The position numbers were made by a program, and so were the translations under genes. Positions 44,001 through 52,307 of a DNA stretch of 64,000 bases are shown piece by piece (the first letter of the stretch is position 1; the number at the start of each line of letters is the position of its first letter). The stretch lies in NCBI GenBank assembly GCA_016711875.1, contig JADJSD010000003.1:248001-312000 (forward strand), given 5' to 3'. Origin of the DNA: Betaproteobacteria bacterium. Its GTDB lineage: Bacteria; Pseudomonadota; Gammaproteobacteria; Burkholderiales; Usitatibacteraceae. Under the pieces are notes generated by a model. That model searched no databases. It was not told the origin of the DNA and worked only from the letters and a program-made list of their open reading frames with translations.

Positions 44001-44350
44001 ATCACCTCGCCCTGGGGCGTCCATCCCGTCACGGCCACGCGGCCGCCGAGCCACGTGAGTCGCCTGGGCAGGCCGCCGGCGGAAGGCATCACGTACACCT
44101 CCGTCGTCCCGTCGTACGTGCCCGTGTACGCGAGCCGCCGGCCATCGGGCGAGAACGCGGCATGGGATTCGAGGCCCGCATGCGTGGTGATCCGCGAAGC
44201 GCGCCCGCCCGCGACGCCGACCTGCCACAGGTCGCCCTCGGCGGTGAATGCGATCGTGTCCCCGTGGAGCGCCGGGAAGCGGAAGTAGCCTCCCGAGGCG
44301 AAAGCGATGGCAGGTACGGCCAGGAGCAAGGCGGCAAGCAGGTGGCGCAT
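41036..44350 (-). CDS. tricorn-like protease (beta-propeller, PDZ, S41 peptidase)
   Basis: An 1104-residue exported protease. A signal peptide is present (MRHLLAALLLAVPAIAFASG). Residues about 20-650 contain repeated WD40/PD40-like blades with motifs such as FSPDGRRLAYTG and WSPDSAAIAAV. An Ala/Pro/Lys linker lies near residue 545-585. A helical region, a PDZ domain (VGETIVSIDGRAVKDVPDLSVLL) and a C-terminal S41 peptidase follow, with the nucleophile Ser in GTYSDGETF and an oxyanion loop VRGNGGGS. It resembles archaeal tricorn protease, here periplasmic. It probably degrades peptides to small fragments. It lies between the isomerase (convergent, 4 bp) and a phosphatase. Confidence 0.9.
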   Translation of the reverse strand: MRHLLAALLLAVPAIAFASGGYFRFPALHGDTIAFTAEGDLWQVGVAGGRASRITTHAGLESHAAFSPDGRRLAYTGTYDGTTEVYVMPSAGGLPRRLTWLGGRVAVTGWTPQGEVMFATTAYQPLRDWQLAAVNPDTLAVRRIALDQGTDGVFSDAGTLYFTRLGLSGDNVRAYRGGAMASVWKWDEKSGTEAVRLTPASDGGNQRPMPWGSRLIVLSDRTGVMNLWSLGREGDDAKPLTKHADFEVREASISGDRVAYRHGADIRLLDLKTGVDRRVPIELASDFDQQRERWIRKPLEHFTGLAISSNGERVAIAARGRVVTAGTGTLRRVDVAAPAASRARGATFMPDGRQVLALSDASGEFELWLFPADGSGPGRQLTRDGDAQRWFAVPSPDGRWAVHADIRARLWLTEIATGKTELLDQMKGGSDNAFRGVTWSPDSAAIAAVVDEPGARDVGRIVLYRLADRKRVDVTSARYPGRSPVFSPDGKWLWFVGDRTLVAQPGNPWGDRNMGPAFDKRGKFYAVALQPGLRFPFQPKDELEGAKPAAAATPAAGEGRDAKAVPEGKATAKPAPDKPKVPPIAWDGLADRLFEAPFPAGNYAAVASDGKRLWWLETDGSPEAKGVLRSAALDNLGVPPETFMAEVREFAMTPDGRKLAVRKWVVPSAGAGDIFLVDAAPKAPPELAKFQVRLGDWQFPVSPRDEWRQMFADAWRMHRDHFFNRAMNGADWRAVRRKYEPLLERVTDRQELADLMAQMVGEVSALHSQVGAGDVRRTEDTVTPAFLGARFARTAEGARIERIWRADPELVSERSPLAKPEVAARVGETIVSIDGRAVKDVPDLSVLLRDRAGKQVLLAIRGADGALRQAVAVPVAAAQETQLQRSDREWEKRSRVEEASGGRFGYIDLRSMGPRDLAAFAREFYPVADREGLVIDVRGNGGGSIDSIVIEKLLRRAWAYWQTRDGARFWNMQNAFRGRLVVLIDHGTYSDGETFAEGVKRLGLGTVVGRRTAGAGAWLSDRNRLADGGIARAAELGQFGLDGDWLIEGRGVEPDVDVDNLPHASFAGKDTQLDRAIELLRQSLAKDPVKAPEPKPYPAPAARR

Positions 44351-44387
44351 GGTTCTCTTCGTGTCCGTCAAGGGGATGGAAGCCGGT

Positions 44388-44891
44388 CTAGCGATTGTCC
44401 GCGGAAGATCCCTCACCGGCGCCCGCGAGCACGGCGTCCAGGAGCCGCTCGCTCGCCTCCTCCACCATGTCGAGCACGGTTTCGAAGCCCTGCACGCCGC
44501 CGTAGTAGGGGTCCGGCACGTCGAGGCCGGGCCAACGGGCCGAGTGATCGAGGAACAACTGGATGCGTGCATCGCCATCCGATGGCGCGATCTCCTCCAG
44601 CACGCGCAGGTGGTCGCGGTCCATCGCGAGAATCCAGCCGAAGTCCGCGAAATCCCGGGGAACGACCCGTCGGGCTCGCAACGGCTTCAGGTCGTAGCCC
44701 CGACGCGAGGCGTGCTGGATCGCGCGCGGGTCCGGCGCCTCGCCGGCGTGATAGTCGAGCGTGCCTGCCGAATCGACCCTCAGGCGTTCGAGGACCCCGC
44801 GCTTCTTCGCATAGGCCCGGAAGACGCCCTCGGCGGTGGGGGAGCGGCAGATATTGCCGGTGCAGACGAACAGGACGGAAGCGCTTTTCAT
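44388..44891 (-). CDS. low-molecular-weight protein-tyrosine phosphatase
   Basis: A 167-residue phosphatase. The P-loop CTGNICRS (Cys12 region) is the CX5R catalytic motif, and the general acid is in VPDPYYGG. This class dephosphorylates phosphotyrosine on proteins, often acting on exopolysaccharide kinases, though no such genes are here. It starts 9 bp after the LysR gene and ends 37 bp before the tricorn-like gene, all leftward. Confidence 0.94.
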   Translation of the reverse strand: MKSASVLFVCTGNICRSPTAEGVFRAYAKKRGVLERLRVDSAGTLDYHAGEAPDPRAIQHASRRGYDLKPLRARRVVPRDFADFGWILAMDRDHLRVLEEIAPSDGDARIQLFLDHSARWPGLDVPDPYYGGVQGFETVLDMVEEASERLLDAVLAGAGEGSSADNR

Positions 44892-44900
44892 GGTTCCAGT

Positions 44901-45899
44901 CTAGCGGCCGCCGGCGCGACGCGCGCGGCTCTTCGATACCGGCATTCTGCCCTCCCCGGATTTCGTCGTCGGTTGCGCATCGGTGACGAAATCCTGCACG
45001 GCCATGGCAAGCTGGTCACGCAGGAAAGCGTGGGAAGGCTCGGCGCGCCTCGCCTCGCGGTAGACCATCCAGACCGGGATCGAAGGGCTCGCCGGCAGGC
45101 CCGGCACCGCCTCGAGGCCGAAATCGCGGCGTGCCAGGGAACCGAGGCTCGTGGGCACGATGCCCACCAGGTCGGAGCGACTGGCGACCGCCAGCACCTC
45201 CAGCATCTCCGAGACCTCGAGCCCGACGCGTAACCCGAGCGCCAGCCATTCCTTCACGCCGCCCAACGGCAGCGCGGACCAGTCCGTGCGCGGACGCAGG
45301 CGCACCACGGGCCAATCCGCCGCGGGGCGCCGCCGCCTGCCGCCCGAAAGGGCGGGATGGCCGACTCGCACCATCGCGGCGATGCCTTCCGTGAAGGCCG
45401 GGTCGGCCGCGAGCGCCGCCGCGCGCGGGGCGATCCAGTCCAGGGCGAGGTCGAACCGGCCGGCCGCCAGATCCCTTTCGAGCTCCACCGGCCGCGAACG
45501 CGTGCTGAACACGATCTCCACGCCCGGCGCGACGGCCGCCAGGCGCTCCATCAGCCGCACCGCCAGCAAGGGACCGAGCGGGTGCGGAATCGCGACGGCG
45601 AAGCGCCGGCGAGAGGTGGCCGGATCGAAGCCGCGGCTCTCGTCGACGGCGCCGCGAACGATGGCGAGCGCCTCCCGCACCCGGCCGTAGAGCGCGTCCG
45701 CCGCAGGCGTGGGGCGCATGCCGCGCGACTGGCGCACGAAGAGCTCGTCGCGGAAAGTGGCACGCAGCCGCGCGAGCGCATGGCTCACGGCCGGCTGGGT
45801 GAGCGAAAGCCGGCGCGCCGCGCCGGAGAGGCTGCCCTCCTCGTAGGCCGCCTCGAAGACCGGGAGCAGGTTCAGGTCGATGGCGCGAAGATTAAGCAT
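44901..45899 (-). CDS. LysR family transcriptional regulator
   Basis: A 332-residue regulator. The N-terminal winged helix covers residues 5-65 (DLNLLPVFEAAYEEGSLSGAARRL, then TQPAVSHALARLR). Residues 90-310 form the periplasmic-binding-like effector domain. ATG at 45899 gives the usual short lead before DLNLL; a GTG four codons upstream is possible. A Lys/Arg-rich tail of about 20 residues is unusual. It is divergent from the small gene at 45994 with 94 bp between them, the classic place for an autoregulated LysR operator, so that gene is the first candidate target. Confidence 0.9.
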   Translation of the reverse strand: MLNLRAIDLNLLPVFEAAYEEGSLSGAARRLSLTQPAVSHALARLRATFRDELFVRQSRGMRPTPAADALYGRVREALAIVRGAVDESRGFDPATSRRRFAVAIPHPLGPLLAVRLMERLAAVAPGVEIVFSTRSRPVELERDLAAGRFDLALDWIAPRAAALAADPAFTEGIAAMVRVGHPALSGGRRRRPAADWPVVRLRPRTDWSALPLGGVKEWLALGLRVGLEVSEMLEVLAVASRSDLVGIVPTSLGSLARRDFGLEAVPGLPASPSIPVWMVYREARRAEPSHAFLRDQLAMAVQDFVTDAQPTTKSGEGRMPVSKSRARRAGGR

Positions 45900-45993
45900 G
45901 GCGAATATCACTCATGACAAAGCTTCAGTGGCGCGCATGTTACACGGCCGCCATCATGGACGCATCCCCACCGACACCAACGGAAAGCGAACG

Positions 45994-46380
45994 ATGAAGC
46001 CCCCGATGCCCCAACTGCTCAGCCTGGCGCCCCGCGGCGTCATCGTCGACGAGGCCGGGGGATACCGCGGACTCGCCCCGTGGTTCGATGCGAACCTGCT
46101 GGCCGAGATGCTGCGCCGATACAACGAGTACCCGCCGTACGCGGATTTCGCCCGGGCCTGGGCCGAGTTGCCCGATGACGCCCCCGTCTCGGCGGGCGAT
46201 GCGCGGCGGGAAGCGGCCCTCGCGGTATCCAAGGCCCGAAGCCTCTCGGCGCTGGTCCCGGGCGGCGAGTTGGAACCTCCGCCCGTGCACGCGGTCCGTC
46301 CGGGACGCCGTCGGAGCGACCGGGAACCCGAGCCGGACGAGCCCCAGGCGCCGGGTGCGGAACCTTCCGGCCCCGGCTGA
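45994..46380 (+). CDS. hypothetical protein divergent from the LysR gene
   Basis: A 128-residue protein that I do not recognise. Residues 1-75 look folded (LLSLAPRGVIVDEAGGYRG, then a helical WFDANLLAEMLRRYNEY). Residues 90-128 are Pro/Glu/Arg-rich and probably disordered. Third codon positions are almost all G or C, in line with real genes here, and GGAAAG precedes the ATG at 45994. No signal peptide or membrane segment is seen. The next 120 bp, up to the end of uvrB, hold no gene. Control by the divergent LysR is inferred from position. Confidence 0.6.
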   Translation: MKPPMPQLLSLAPRGVIVDEAGGYRGLAPWFDANLLAEMLRRYNEYPPYADFARAWAELPDDAPVSAGDARREAALAVSKARSLSALVPGGELEPPPVHAVRPGRRRSDREPEPDEPQAPGAEPSGPG

Positions 46381-46500
46381 ATCGAAACACCCGTGGTTGA
46401 AGTGCAGCAGCCGAAGCGAAGCGGCAACAGCAGCAAGGCAGGAACGAAATGAAGTGAGGTGAGTTGCAGTACCGGCTGGGCGCGGCCTACTCCCCCGCGC

Positions 46501-48531
46501 TCAGCCGCCCCCCACTTCCATCAGGCGGTCTCGCGCCGCCTTCAGTTCGTCGCGCAGGCGCGCCGCCAGTTCGAACTCCAGGTTGCGCGCCGCCTCCAGC
46601 ATCTCCTTTTCCAGCTTCTTCACGCGCTGGTCGAGCTGCTTCTCGCCCAGCGCCTCCACGGCCGCCTGGGCCTTGGCCACGCGCTTGGTTTCCTTCGCCT
46701 CGTCCGCGTCGTAGACGCCGTCGATGAGATCCTTGATCCGCTTCACCACGCCCTTGGGCTCGATGCCGTGCTCGAGGTTGTGGGCCACCTGCTTGGCGCG
46801 CCGGCGCTCCGTCTCCCCGATGGCGGCCGTCATCGAGTCGGTCATGCGGTCGGCGTAGAGGATCGCGGTGCCGTTGATGTGCCGCGCGGCCCGGCCGATG
46901 GTCTGGATGAGCGAGCGCGCCGAGCGCAGGAACCCCTCCTTGTCCGCGTCGAGGATCGCCACCAGCGAGACCTCCGGCAGGTCGAGGCCCTCGCGCAGCA
47001 GGTTGATGCCCACGAGCACGTCGAAGAGGCCCTTCCTCAGGTCGCGGATGATCTCCACGCGCTCGACCGTCTCGATGTCCGAGTGCAGGTAGCGGACCCG
47101 CACCCCGAGGTCGTGGTAGTACTCCGTGAGGTCCTCGGCCATGCGCTTGGTGAGCGTGGTGACCAGCACCCGCTCGCCCGCCGCCGTCCGTTTGCTCACC
47201 TCGGACAGCAGGTCGTCCACCTGCGAGGTCGCCGGGCGCACGATCACGATGGGGTCGACGAGGCCCGTGGGGCGTACCACCTGCTCCACGACCTGCGCCG
47301 CGTGCTTCGCTTCGTAGTCCGCCGGCGTCGCCGAGACGAAGATGGCCTGGCGCATCTGGCGTTCGAACTCCTCGAAGCGCAGGGGACGGTTGTCGAGCGC
47401 GGACGGCAGGCGGAAGCCGTACGCGACCAGGGTGTCCTTGCGCGAGCGGTCGCCGTTGTACATGCCGCCCACCTGCGGGATGGTGACGTGGCTCTCGTCG
47501 ATGACGAGGAGCGCGTTCGACGGCAGGTAGTCGATGAGCGTGGGCGGCGGCTCGCCCGGCGCGCGGCCCGAAAGATGCCGCGAGTAGTTCTCGATGCCCT
47601 TGCAGAAACCCAGCTCCGTGAGCATTTCCAGGTCGAACCACGTGCGCTGCTGGATGCGCTGCAGCTCGAGGAGCTTGCCCTCCTTCTGGAAGAAGTCGAG
47701 GCGCTCGCGCAGCTCCGCCTTGATCGCCTCGATGGCGCGCAGCACCGTCTCGCGCGGGGTCACGTAGTGGCTCTTCGCGTACACCGTGAAGCGCGGCACC
47801 TTCTGCCCGAGGTGCCCCGTGAGCGGGTCGAAGAGCGTGAGGGTCTCGATCTCCTCGTCGTAGAGCTGCACGCGAAGCGCCGTCTCGCCCATTTCCGCCG
47901 GGAAGATGTCGACCGTGTCGCCGCGCACGCGGAAGGTGCCCCGGCGGAAATCCACGTCGTTCCGCGTGTACTGCATGCCCGCCAGGCGCTTCAGGAGCTC
48001 GCGCTGCCCGAGCGGGTCGCGCTCGCGCAGGATGAGGCGCATCTGCTGGTAGTCCTCGGGGTCGCCGATGCCGTAGATGCAAGAGACCGTCGCGATGATC
48101 ACCGTGTCGGGGCGCTCGAGCACGCTCTTGGTGGCCGACAGGCGCAGCTGCTCGATGTGCTCGTTGATCGAGCTGTCCTTCTCGATGTAGAGGTCGCGCG
48201 AGGGCACGTACGCCTCGGGCTGGTAGTAGTCGTAGTACGAGACGAAGTACTCGACGGCGTTCTCCGGGAAGAACTCGCGCATCTCGGAATAGAGCTGCGC
48301 GGCGAGCGTCTTGTTGTGGGCGATGACGAGCGCGGGCCGGCCCGTGCGGGCGATGACGTTCGCCATCGTGAAGGTCTTGCCCGATCCCGTGACCCCCAGC
48401 AGGGTCTGGTAGGCGAGGCCGTCGTTGATGCCCTCGACGAGCAGGTCGATGGCCTGGGGCTGGTCCCCGGCCGGCGCGAAAGGCTGGTGCAGGCGGAAGG
48501 GACTGCCGGGGTAAGTGACGATGTCGGCCAT
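46501..48531 (-). CDS. uvrB: excinuclease ABC subunit B
   Basis: A 676-residue DNA repair helicase of nucleotide excision repair. Walker A is GVTGSGKTFTMANV, the beta-hairpin region is YYDYYQPEAYVPSRDLYIEKD, and the helicase motifs ESHVT and GRAARH are present. The C-terminal UvrC/UvrB-binding coiled coil is at residues about 635-670 (KLEKEMLEAARNLEFELAARLRDELK). The start at 48531 is the canonical one; an earlier Met has no homology. In betaproteobacteria uvrB is often next to the aminotransferase gene; here two chemoreceptors lie between them. Confidence 0.97.
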   Translation of the reverse strand: MADIVTYPGSPFRLHQPFAPAGDQPQAIDLLVEGINDGLAYQTLLGVTGSGKTFTMANVIARTGRPALVIAHNKTLAAQLYSEMREFFPENAVEYFVSYYDYYQPEAYVPSRDLYIEKDSSINEHIEQLRLSATKSVLERPDTVIIATVSCIYGIGDPEDYQQMRLILRERDPLGQRELLKRLAGMQYTRNDVDFRRGTFRVRGDTVDIFPAEMGETALRVQLYDEEIETLTLFDPLTGHLGQKVPRFTVYAKSHYVTPRETVLRAIEAIKAELRERLDFFQKEGKLLELQRIQQRTWFDLEMLTELGFCKGIENYSRHLSGRAPGEPPPTLIDYLPSNALLVIDESHVTIPQVGGMYNGDRSRKDTLVAYGFRLPSALDNRPLRFEEFERQMRQAIFVSATPADYEAKHAAQVVEQVVRPTGLVDPIVIVRPATSQVDDLLSEVSKRTAAGERVLVTTLTKRMAEDLTEYYHDLGVRVRYLHSDIETVERVEIIRDLRKGLFDVLVGINLLREGLDLPEVSLVAILDADKEGFLRSARSLIQTIGRAARHINGTAILYADRMTDSMTAAIGETERRRAKQVAHNLEHGIEPKGVVKRIKDLIDGVYDADEAKETKRVAKAQAAVEALGEKQLDQRVKKLEKEMLEAARNLEFELAARLRDELKAARDRLMEVGGG

Positions 48532-48607
48532 CGGGGCTCGCGGGAACGGAATGCAGCCCGCCATTCTAGCGGCTCCGTCCCGGGAAAGCGCGCTCCCCGT
48601 GCCGCTT

Positions 48608-50182
48608 TCAGGCCGCGTGGCCCGCCACCTTGAAGCAGCCTTCGAGCCGGCGCAGTTCCTCCGCCTCGCGCTCCATCGCGTGCGCGGCCTCGGAGGCCTT
48701 CTCGACGAGCGCCGCCTTCTGCTGCGTCACCTGGTCCATCTGGGCCACCGCCTGGTTCACCTGCTCGATGCCGCGCGACTCCTCCGCTGCCGCGTCGGTG
48801 AGTTCGGCGACCATCTCCGAGACCCGTCGCACCGAATCGACCACGCCCTGGATCGTGCCGCCCGCGCTCGAGACGAGCTCGGCGCCGCGGCCGACCTTCT
48901 CCACCGATTCCCCGATGAGCGCCTTGATCTCCCGGGCCGCCTCGGCGCTCCGGCCGGCCAGGGCCCGCACCTCGGTGGCCACGACCGCGAACCCGCGGCC
49001 CTGCTCGCCCGCGCGCGCCGCTTCCACGGCGGCGTTGAGGGCGAGGATGTTCGTCTGGAACGCGATGCCGTCGATCACGGCGATGATGTCTGCGATGCGG
49101 CGCGAGGATTCGTTGATGTCGTTCATCGTCTGCACGACCTGCGCGACCGCCTCGCCGCCGTCGCGCGCCTGGCGCGAGACCTCGAGCGCGAGCGTGTTGG
49201 CTTCGCGGGAACGGGCGGCGCTCTCGCGCACCTTCCCCGTGATTTCCTGCATCGTGCTCGCGGTCTCCTCCAGGCTCGCCGCCTGCTGCTCGGTGCGCGC
49301 CGCGAGGTCCTCGTCGCCCTTCGCGATGCCGTGGGCCGCGACCCGGATGGACTCGCTGGAGGCGTTGATGCGGGTGATGATGTCCGCCAGGTGCGCGCGC
49401 ATGCGGGCCATCGCCGCGATCACGCTGGATGCGTCGCCGGGCTTCACCACGACGGGCGTCACGAGGTCGCCCTCGGCCACGCGCAGCGCCACTTCGGCGG
49501 CGTAGGCGGGTTCACCGCCCAGGGAGCGGATGATCGATCGCGAAAGAAGGACGGCCACGAGAACGTACGCGATGGACGCGAGGATCAGGCCGATCGCCTG
49601 CTCGCGCACGAGGGTGGCGAGCGCCGCGTCGATGTCGTCGACGTACACGCCGCTTCCCACGATCCAGCCCCAGGGGGCGAAGGCCTTCACGTAGGAGATT
49701 TTCGGCACGGGCGCGGTGGCGCCGGGCTTCGGCCAGCGGTAGGCCACGAAACCGGCGCCTTTGTCCTGCGCGACCCGGACCATCTCGACGAACAATTTCT
49801 TGCCATCGGGGTCCGCGTCCTGCGAAAGGTCCTTGCCGTCGAGCTCCGGCTTGATGGGGTGCATCACCATGCGCGGCTGCAGGTCGTTGATCCAGAAGTA
49901 CTCGCGCTCGTCGTAGCGCAGCGTCTTCACGATCGCGATCGCGCGACGCTGCGCCTCCGCGCGCGGGAGCTCGCCTGCCGCCTCGCGGGCCTGGAGCGAA
50001 GCGAGGACGCCGTGGGCCGATTCCACGAGCATGCGGGTGCGTTCGCCCCGGTCGTGGTGAAGGGCCTGCGCGCGCGAGACGAAGTTGGTGATCGCGACGC
50101 CCGCGGCGAGCGCGACGCCGATGGTCACCATCAGGCCGAACTTGCCGGTGAGACTCCAGGTGCGCACGTCGAAAAGCTTCAT
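48608..50182 (-). CDS. methyl-accepting chemotaxis protein with single Cache sensor
   Basis: A 524-residue chemoreceptor. Membrane segments lie at about residues 12-31 and 188-208. Between them is an sCache_2 sensor (YFWINDLQPRMVMHPI, then GKKLFVEMV and FAPWGWIVGSGVYVDDI). A HAMP region follows, then the MCP signalling hairpin with the tip FQTNILALNAAVEAARAGEQG. The C-terminus (GCFKVAGHAA) has no CheR/CheB docking pentapeptide. sCache_2 receptors typically sense small organic acids. An AGGAGG-like site precedes the ATG at 50182. It lies downstream of the second receptor, beyond a terminator, so it has its own promoter. Confidence 0.94.
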   Translation of the reverse strand: MKLFDVRTWSLTGKFGLMVTIGVALAAGVAITNFVSRAQALHHDRGERTRMLVESAHGVLASLQAREAAGELPRAEAQRRAIAIVKTLRYDEREYFWINDLQPRMVMHPIKPELDGKDLSQDADPDGKKLFVEMVRVAQDKGAGFVAYRWPKPGATAPVPKISYVKAFAPWGWIVGSGVYVDDIDAALATLVREQAIGLILASIAYVLVAVLLSRSIIRSLGGEPAYAAEVALRVAEGDLVTPVVVKPGDASSVIAAMARMRAHLADIITRINASSESIRVAAHGIAKGDEDLAARTEQQAASLEETASTMQEITGKVRESAARSREANTLALEVSRQARDGGEAVAQVVQTMNDINESSRRIADIIAVIDGIAFQTNILALNAAVEAARAGEQGRGFAVVATEVRALAGRSAEAAREIKALIGESVEKVGRGAELVSSAGGTIQGVVDSVRRVSEMVAELTDAAAEESRGIEQVNQAVAQMDQVTQQKAALVEKASEAAHAMEREAEELRRLEGCFKVAGHAA

Positions 50183-50277
50183 GGGAATGCCTCCAGGTGG
50201 ACGAAAGTCCACTGCTTCCCCTGCCTAACGGCGCGTCCGGCGGCAACCGGAGGGCCGCGATCGCCCGATATGAACGG

Positions 50278-50307
50278 AAAAGGCCCGGCAGGTCTCCCCA
50301 CCGGGCC
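50278..50307 (-). terminator. intrinsic terminator after the second chemoreceptor gene
   Basis: On the minus strand a 7-bp stem GGCCCGG/CCGGGCC (50301-50307 with 50282-50288) with a 12-nt loop is followed by TTTT (50278-50281). It lies 30 bp after the stop of the chemoreceptor gene at 50339. Confidence 0.72.
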
Positions 50308-50338
50308 CATTTCCTGCGGTTGCGCTAGCGCACGCGGG

Positions 50339-52117
50339 TCAGAACTCGGCCCACTCGGCCTCCACGTCCGAGCCCATGACCTTCTTCGCGGGCGCGGGCG
50401 GCGGTGCGCGCTTTGCCGGGGCGGCCACGGCCGCGGGCCGGGTCGCTGCGCCCGCTGGCGCGCGGGCCGACTGCCCGGCCGCGACCACCGGTGCTGCGTC
50501 GACCGCAACCGGCGCCGGGCGGGCGGACCCGTCGACGCGGAAGACCGACACGACATGGCGAAGATCCTCCGCCTGCTTGCGCATCGACTCGGCGGCGGCG
50601 GAGGCCTGCTCCACGAGCGCGGCGTTCTGCTGCGTGACCTGGTCCATCTGCGTGACGGCCTGGTTCACCTGCTCGATGCCGCTCGCCTGCTCCGAGGAGC
50701 TGGCGGTGATCTCCGTGACCATCTGCGAGACCCGCTGCACGGCCTGGACCACGCCCTCGATCGTGCCGCCGGCCTTGGCCACGAGCTGCGTGCCGCCCTC
50801 GACCTTCTCGACGGAGGCGCCGATGAGGCCCTTGATCTCCTTGGCCGCCTCGGCGCTGCGGCCCGCCAGGGCGCGCACTTCGGTCGCGACGACCGCGAAG
50901 CCCCGGCCCTGCTCGCCGGCCCGCGCCGCCTCCACGGCGGCGTTGAGCGCGAGGATATTGGTCTGGAATGCAATGCCGTCGATCACCGAGATGATGTCGG
51001 CGATCTTGCGGGAGGCGTCGTTGATGTCCGCCATCGTCTGCACGACCTGCGCGACGACCGCGCCCCCTTCGCTCGCCTGGCGCGAAGCGTCGGTGGCCAG
51101 CTTGTCGGCCTCGCGGGCGTTCGTCGTGCTCTGGCGCACCGCGGCGGTGAGCTCCTCCATCGAGCTCGCCGTCTCCTCCAGGCTCGCGGCCTGTTCTTCG
51201 GTACGCTGCGCGAGGTCCTGGTTGCCGGCCGCGATCTCGCGGGAGGCCACGTGGATGGATTCGCTCGCGCCGTTGATGCGCGCGACGAGCTGCGCGAGCT
51301 TGCCGCGCATGGACTCCATGGCGGCCATGAGGCTCGTCGTGTCGCCGGCCTTCACCGCGATCGGGGTCAGCAGGTCGCCATCGGCGATGCGCCTGGCCGC
51401 GCCGGCCGCATCGACCGGCTCCCCGCCCAGGGCGCGGGTGAGGTCGCGGACGATGTAGAGCGCGATGAGCACCACGAGGGCGAGCGAGAGGCCCGCCGCG
51501 ATCATCATCAGGCGCCGTGCGACGATCACCGCCTCGTCGGCATGCTTCTGGTCGGCGAGCGCGTAGCCCTCGTTCAGGGTCGTGACCTTTTCGAGCAGCC
51601 CATGGGCCGCATCGAACGGCTTCTGCTGCGACTCGAACTGTTCGTAGAGCTTCGCGAAGAGCTTCTTCTGCACGGGTTCCGACCGGTTGGCCGCGAGGGC
51701 CCGGATCGTCTCGTCGATGGCGGCCTCGCCCTTCTTCCACGCGTCCCATTCCTGGACGAACTGCTTCCAGACGGCGGCTTCCTCGGCCTCCTGCGGCAGC
51801 GGCTCGTAGATCTTCCAGCCCTTCTCGGCTTCTTTCCAGGCGAGGTCCTTGGACTTGAGGATCGCGGCGAATTTCGCCTGCGCGTCGTAGTCGTTCTCGA
51901 AGAACGGCGCCTCGCGGTTCGTCGCCCGGACCATGAGCTGGCCCTTCGCGACGAGATCGAGACCGTGGATGGAGGGCATGCGAATGGTAGCGATGCGGTC
52001 CATGGCTTCGTCTGCCTTGCCGATGCCGAAATTGCCGGCGAGGCCAACGGCCACCACGGCCACTCCCGAGATGCAAGCCAACAGCAGCAATTTCGCCCTG
52101 ACCGTCAGGTTTTTCAT
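50339..52117 (-). CDS. methyl-accepting chemotaxis protein with four-helix-bundle sensor and CheR/CheB docking tail
   Basis: A 592-residue chemoreceptor. Membrane segments lie at residues about 9-28 and 190-212, enclosing a helical sensor of about 160 residues of the 4HB_MCP type. HAMP and the signalling domain follow, with the same tip sequence as the receptor at 48608. Beyond the signalling helices is an Ala/Pro-rich linker (about residues 535-580), and the protein ends in EWAEF. This matches the xWxxF pentapeptide that tethers CheR and CheB, as in NWETF of Tar/Tsr. The ligand is unknown. It is divergent from the aminotransferase gene. Confidence 0.94.
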   Translation of the reverse strand: MKNLTVRAKLLLLACISGVAVVAVGLAGNFGIGKADEAMDRIATIRMPSIHGLDLVAKGQLMVRATNREAPFFENDYDAQAKFAAILKSKDLAWKEAEKGWKIYEPLPQEAEEAAVWKQFVQEWDAWKKGEAAIDETIRALAANRSEPVQKKLFAKLYEQFESQQKPFDAAHGLLEKVTTLNEGYALADQKHADEAVIVARRLMMIAAGLSLALVVLIALYIVRDLTRALGGEPVDAAGAARRIADGDLLTPIAVKAGDTTSLMAAMESMRGKLAQLVARINGASESIHVASREIAAGNQDLAQRTEEQAASLEETASSMEELTAAVRQSTTNAREADKLATDASRQASEGGAVVAQVVQTMADINDASRKIADIISVIDGIAFQTNILALNAAVEAARAGEQGRGFAVVATEVRALAGRSAEAAKEIKGLIGASVEKVEGGTQLVAKAGGTIEGVVQAVQRVSQMVTEITASSSEQASGIEQVNQAVTQMDQVTQQNAALVEQASAAAESMRKQAEDLRHVVSVFRVDGSARPAPVAVDAAPVVAAGQSARAPAGAATRPAAVAAPAKRAPPPAPAKKVMGSDVEAEWAEF

Positions 52118-52307
52118 GTCATGTCCTTGTTTTGACGGCATTCCTTGTACGAGGGTCGACAGCCGTCCGGTTAGCCGTACAGTGATTACGGCCGTACCCG
52201 ACGGACCTTGAGCCCCCCGGACGCGCGCAGGCGTGCGGGTGCTGCGGCGCAACAACCGGTAAAATGGCGGTGTCCCCGATTCCCATCGCCTGCCACCCGG
52301 AGAACCC

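Noticed and set aside
52118..52307. Sigma-28-type promoter before the second chemoreceptor
   Set aside because: A TAAT followed by GCTAAC was seen on the minus strand, but spacing and hexamers do not fit the flagellar consensus well enough.
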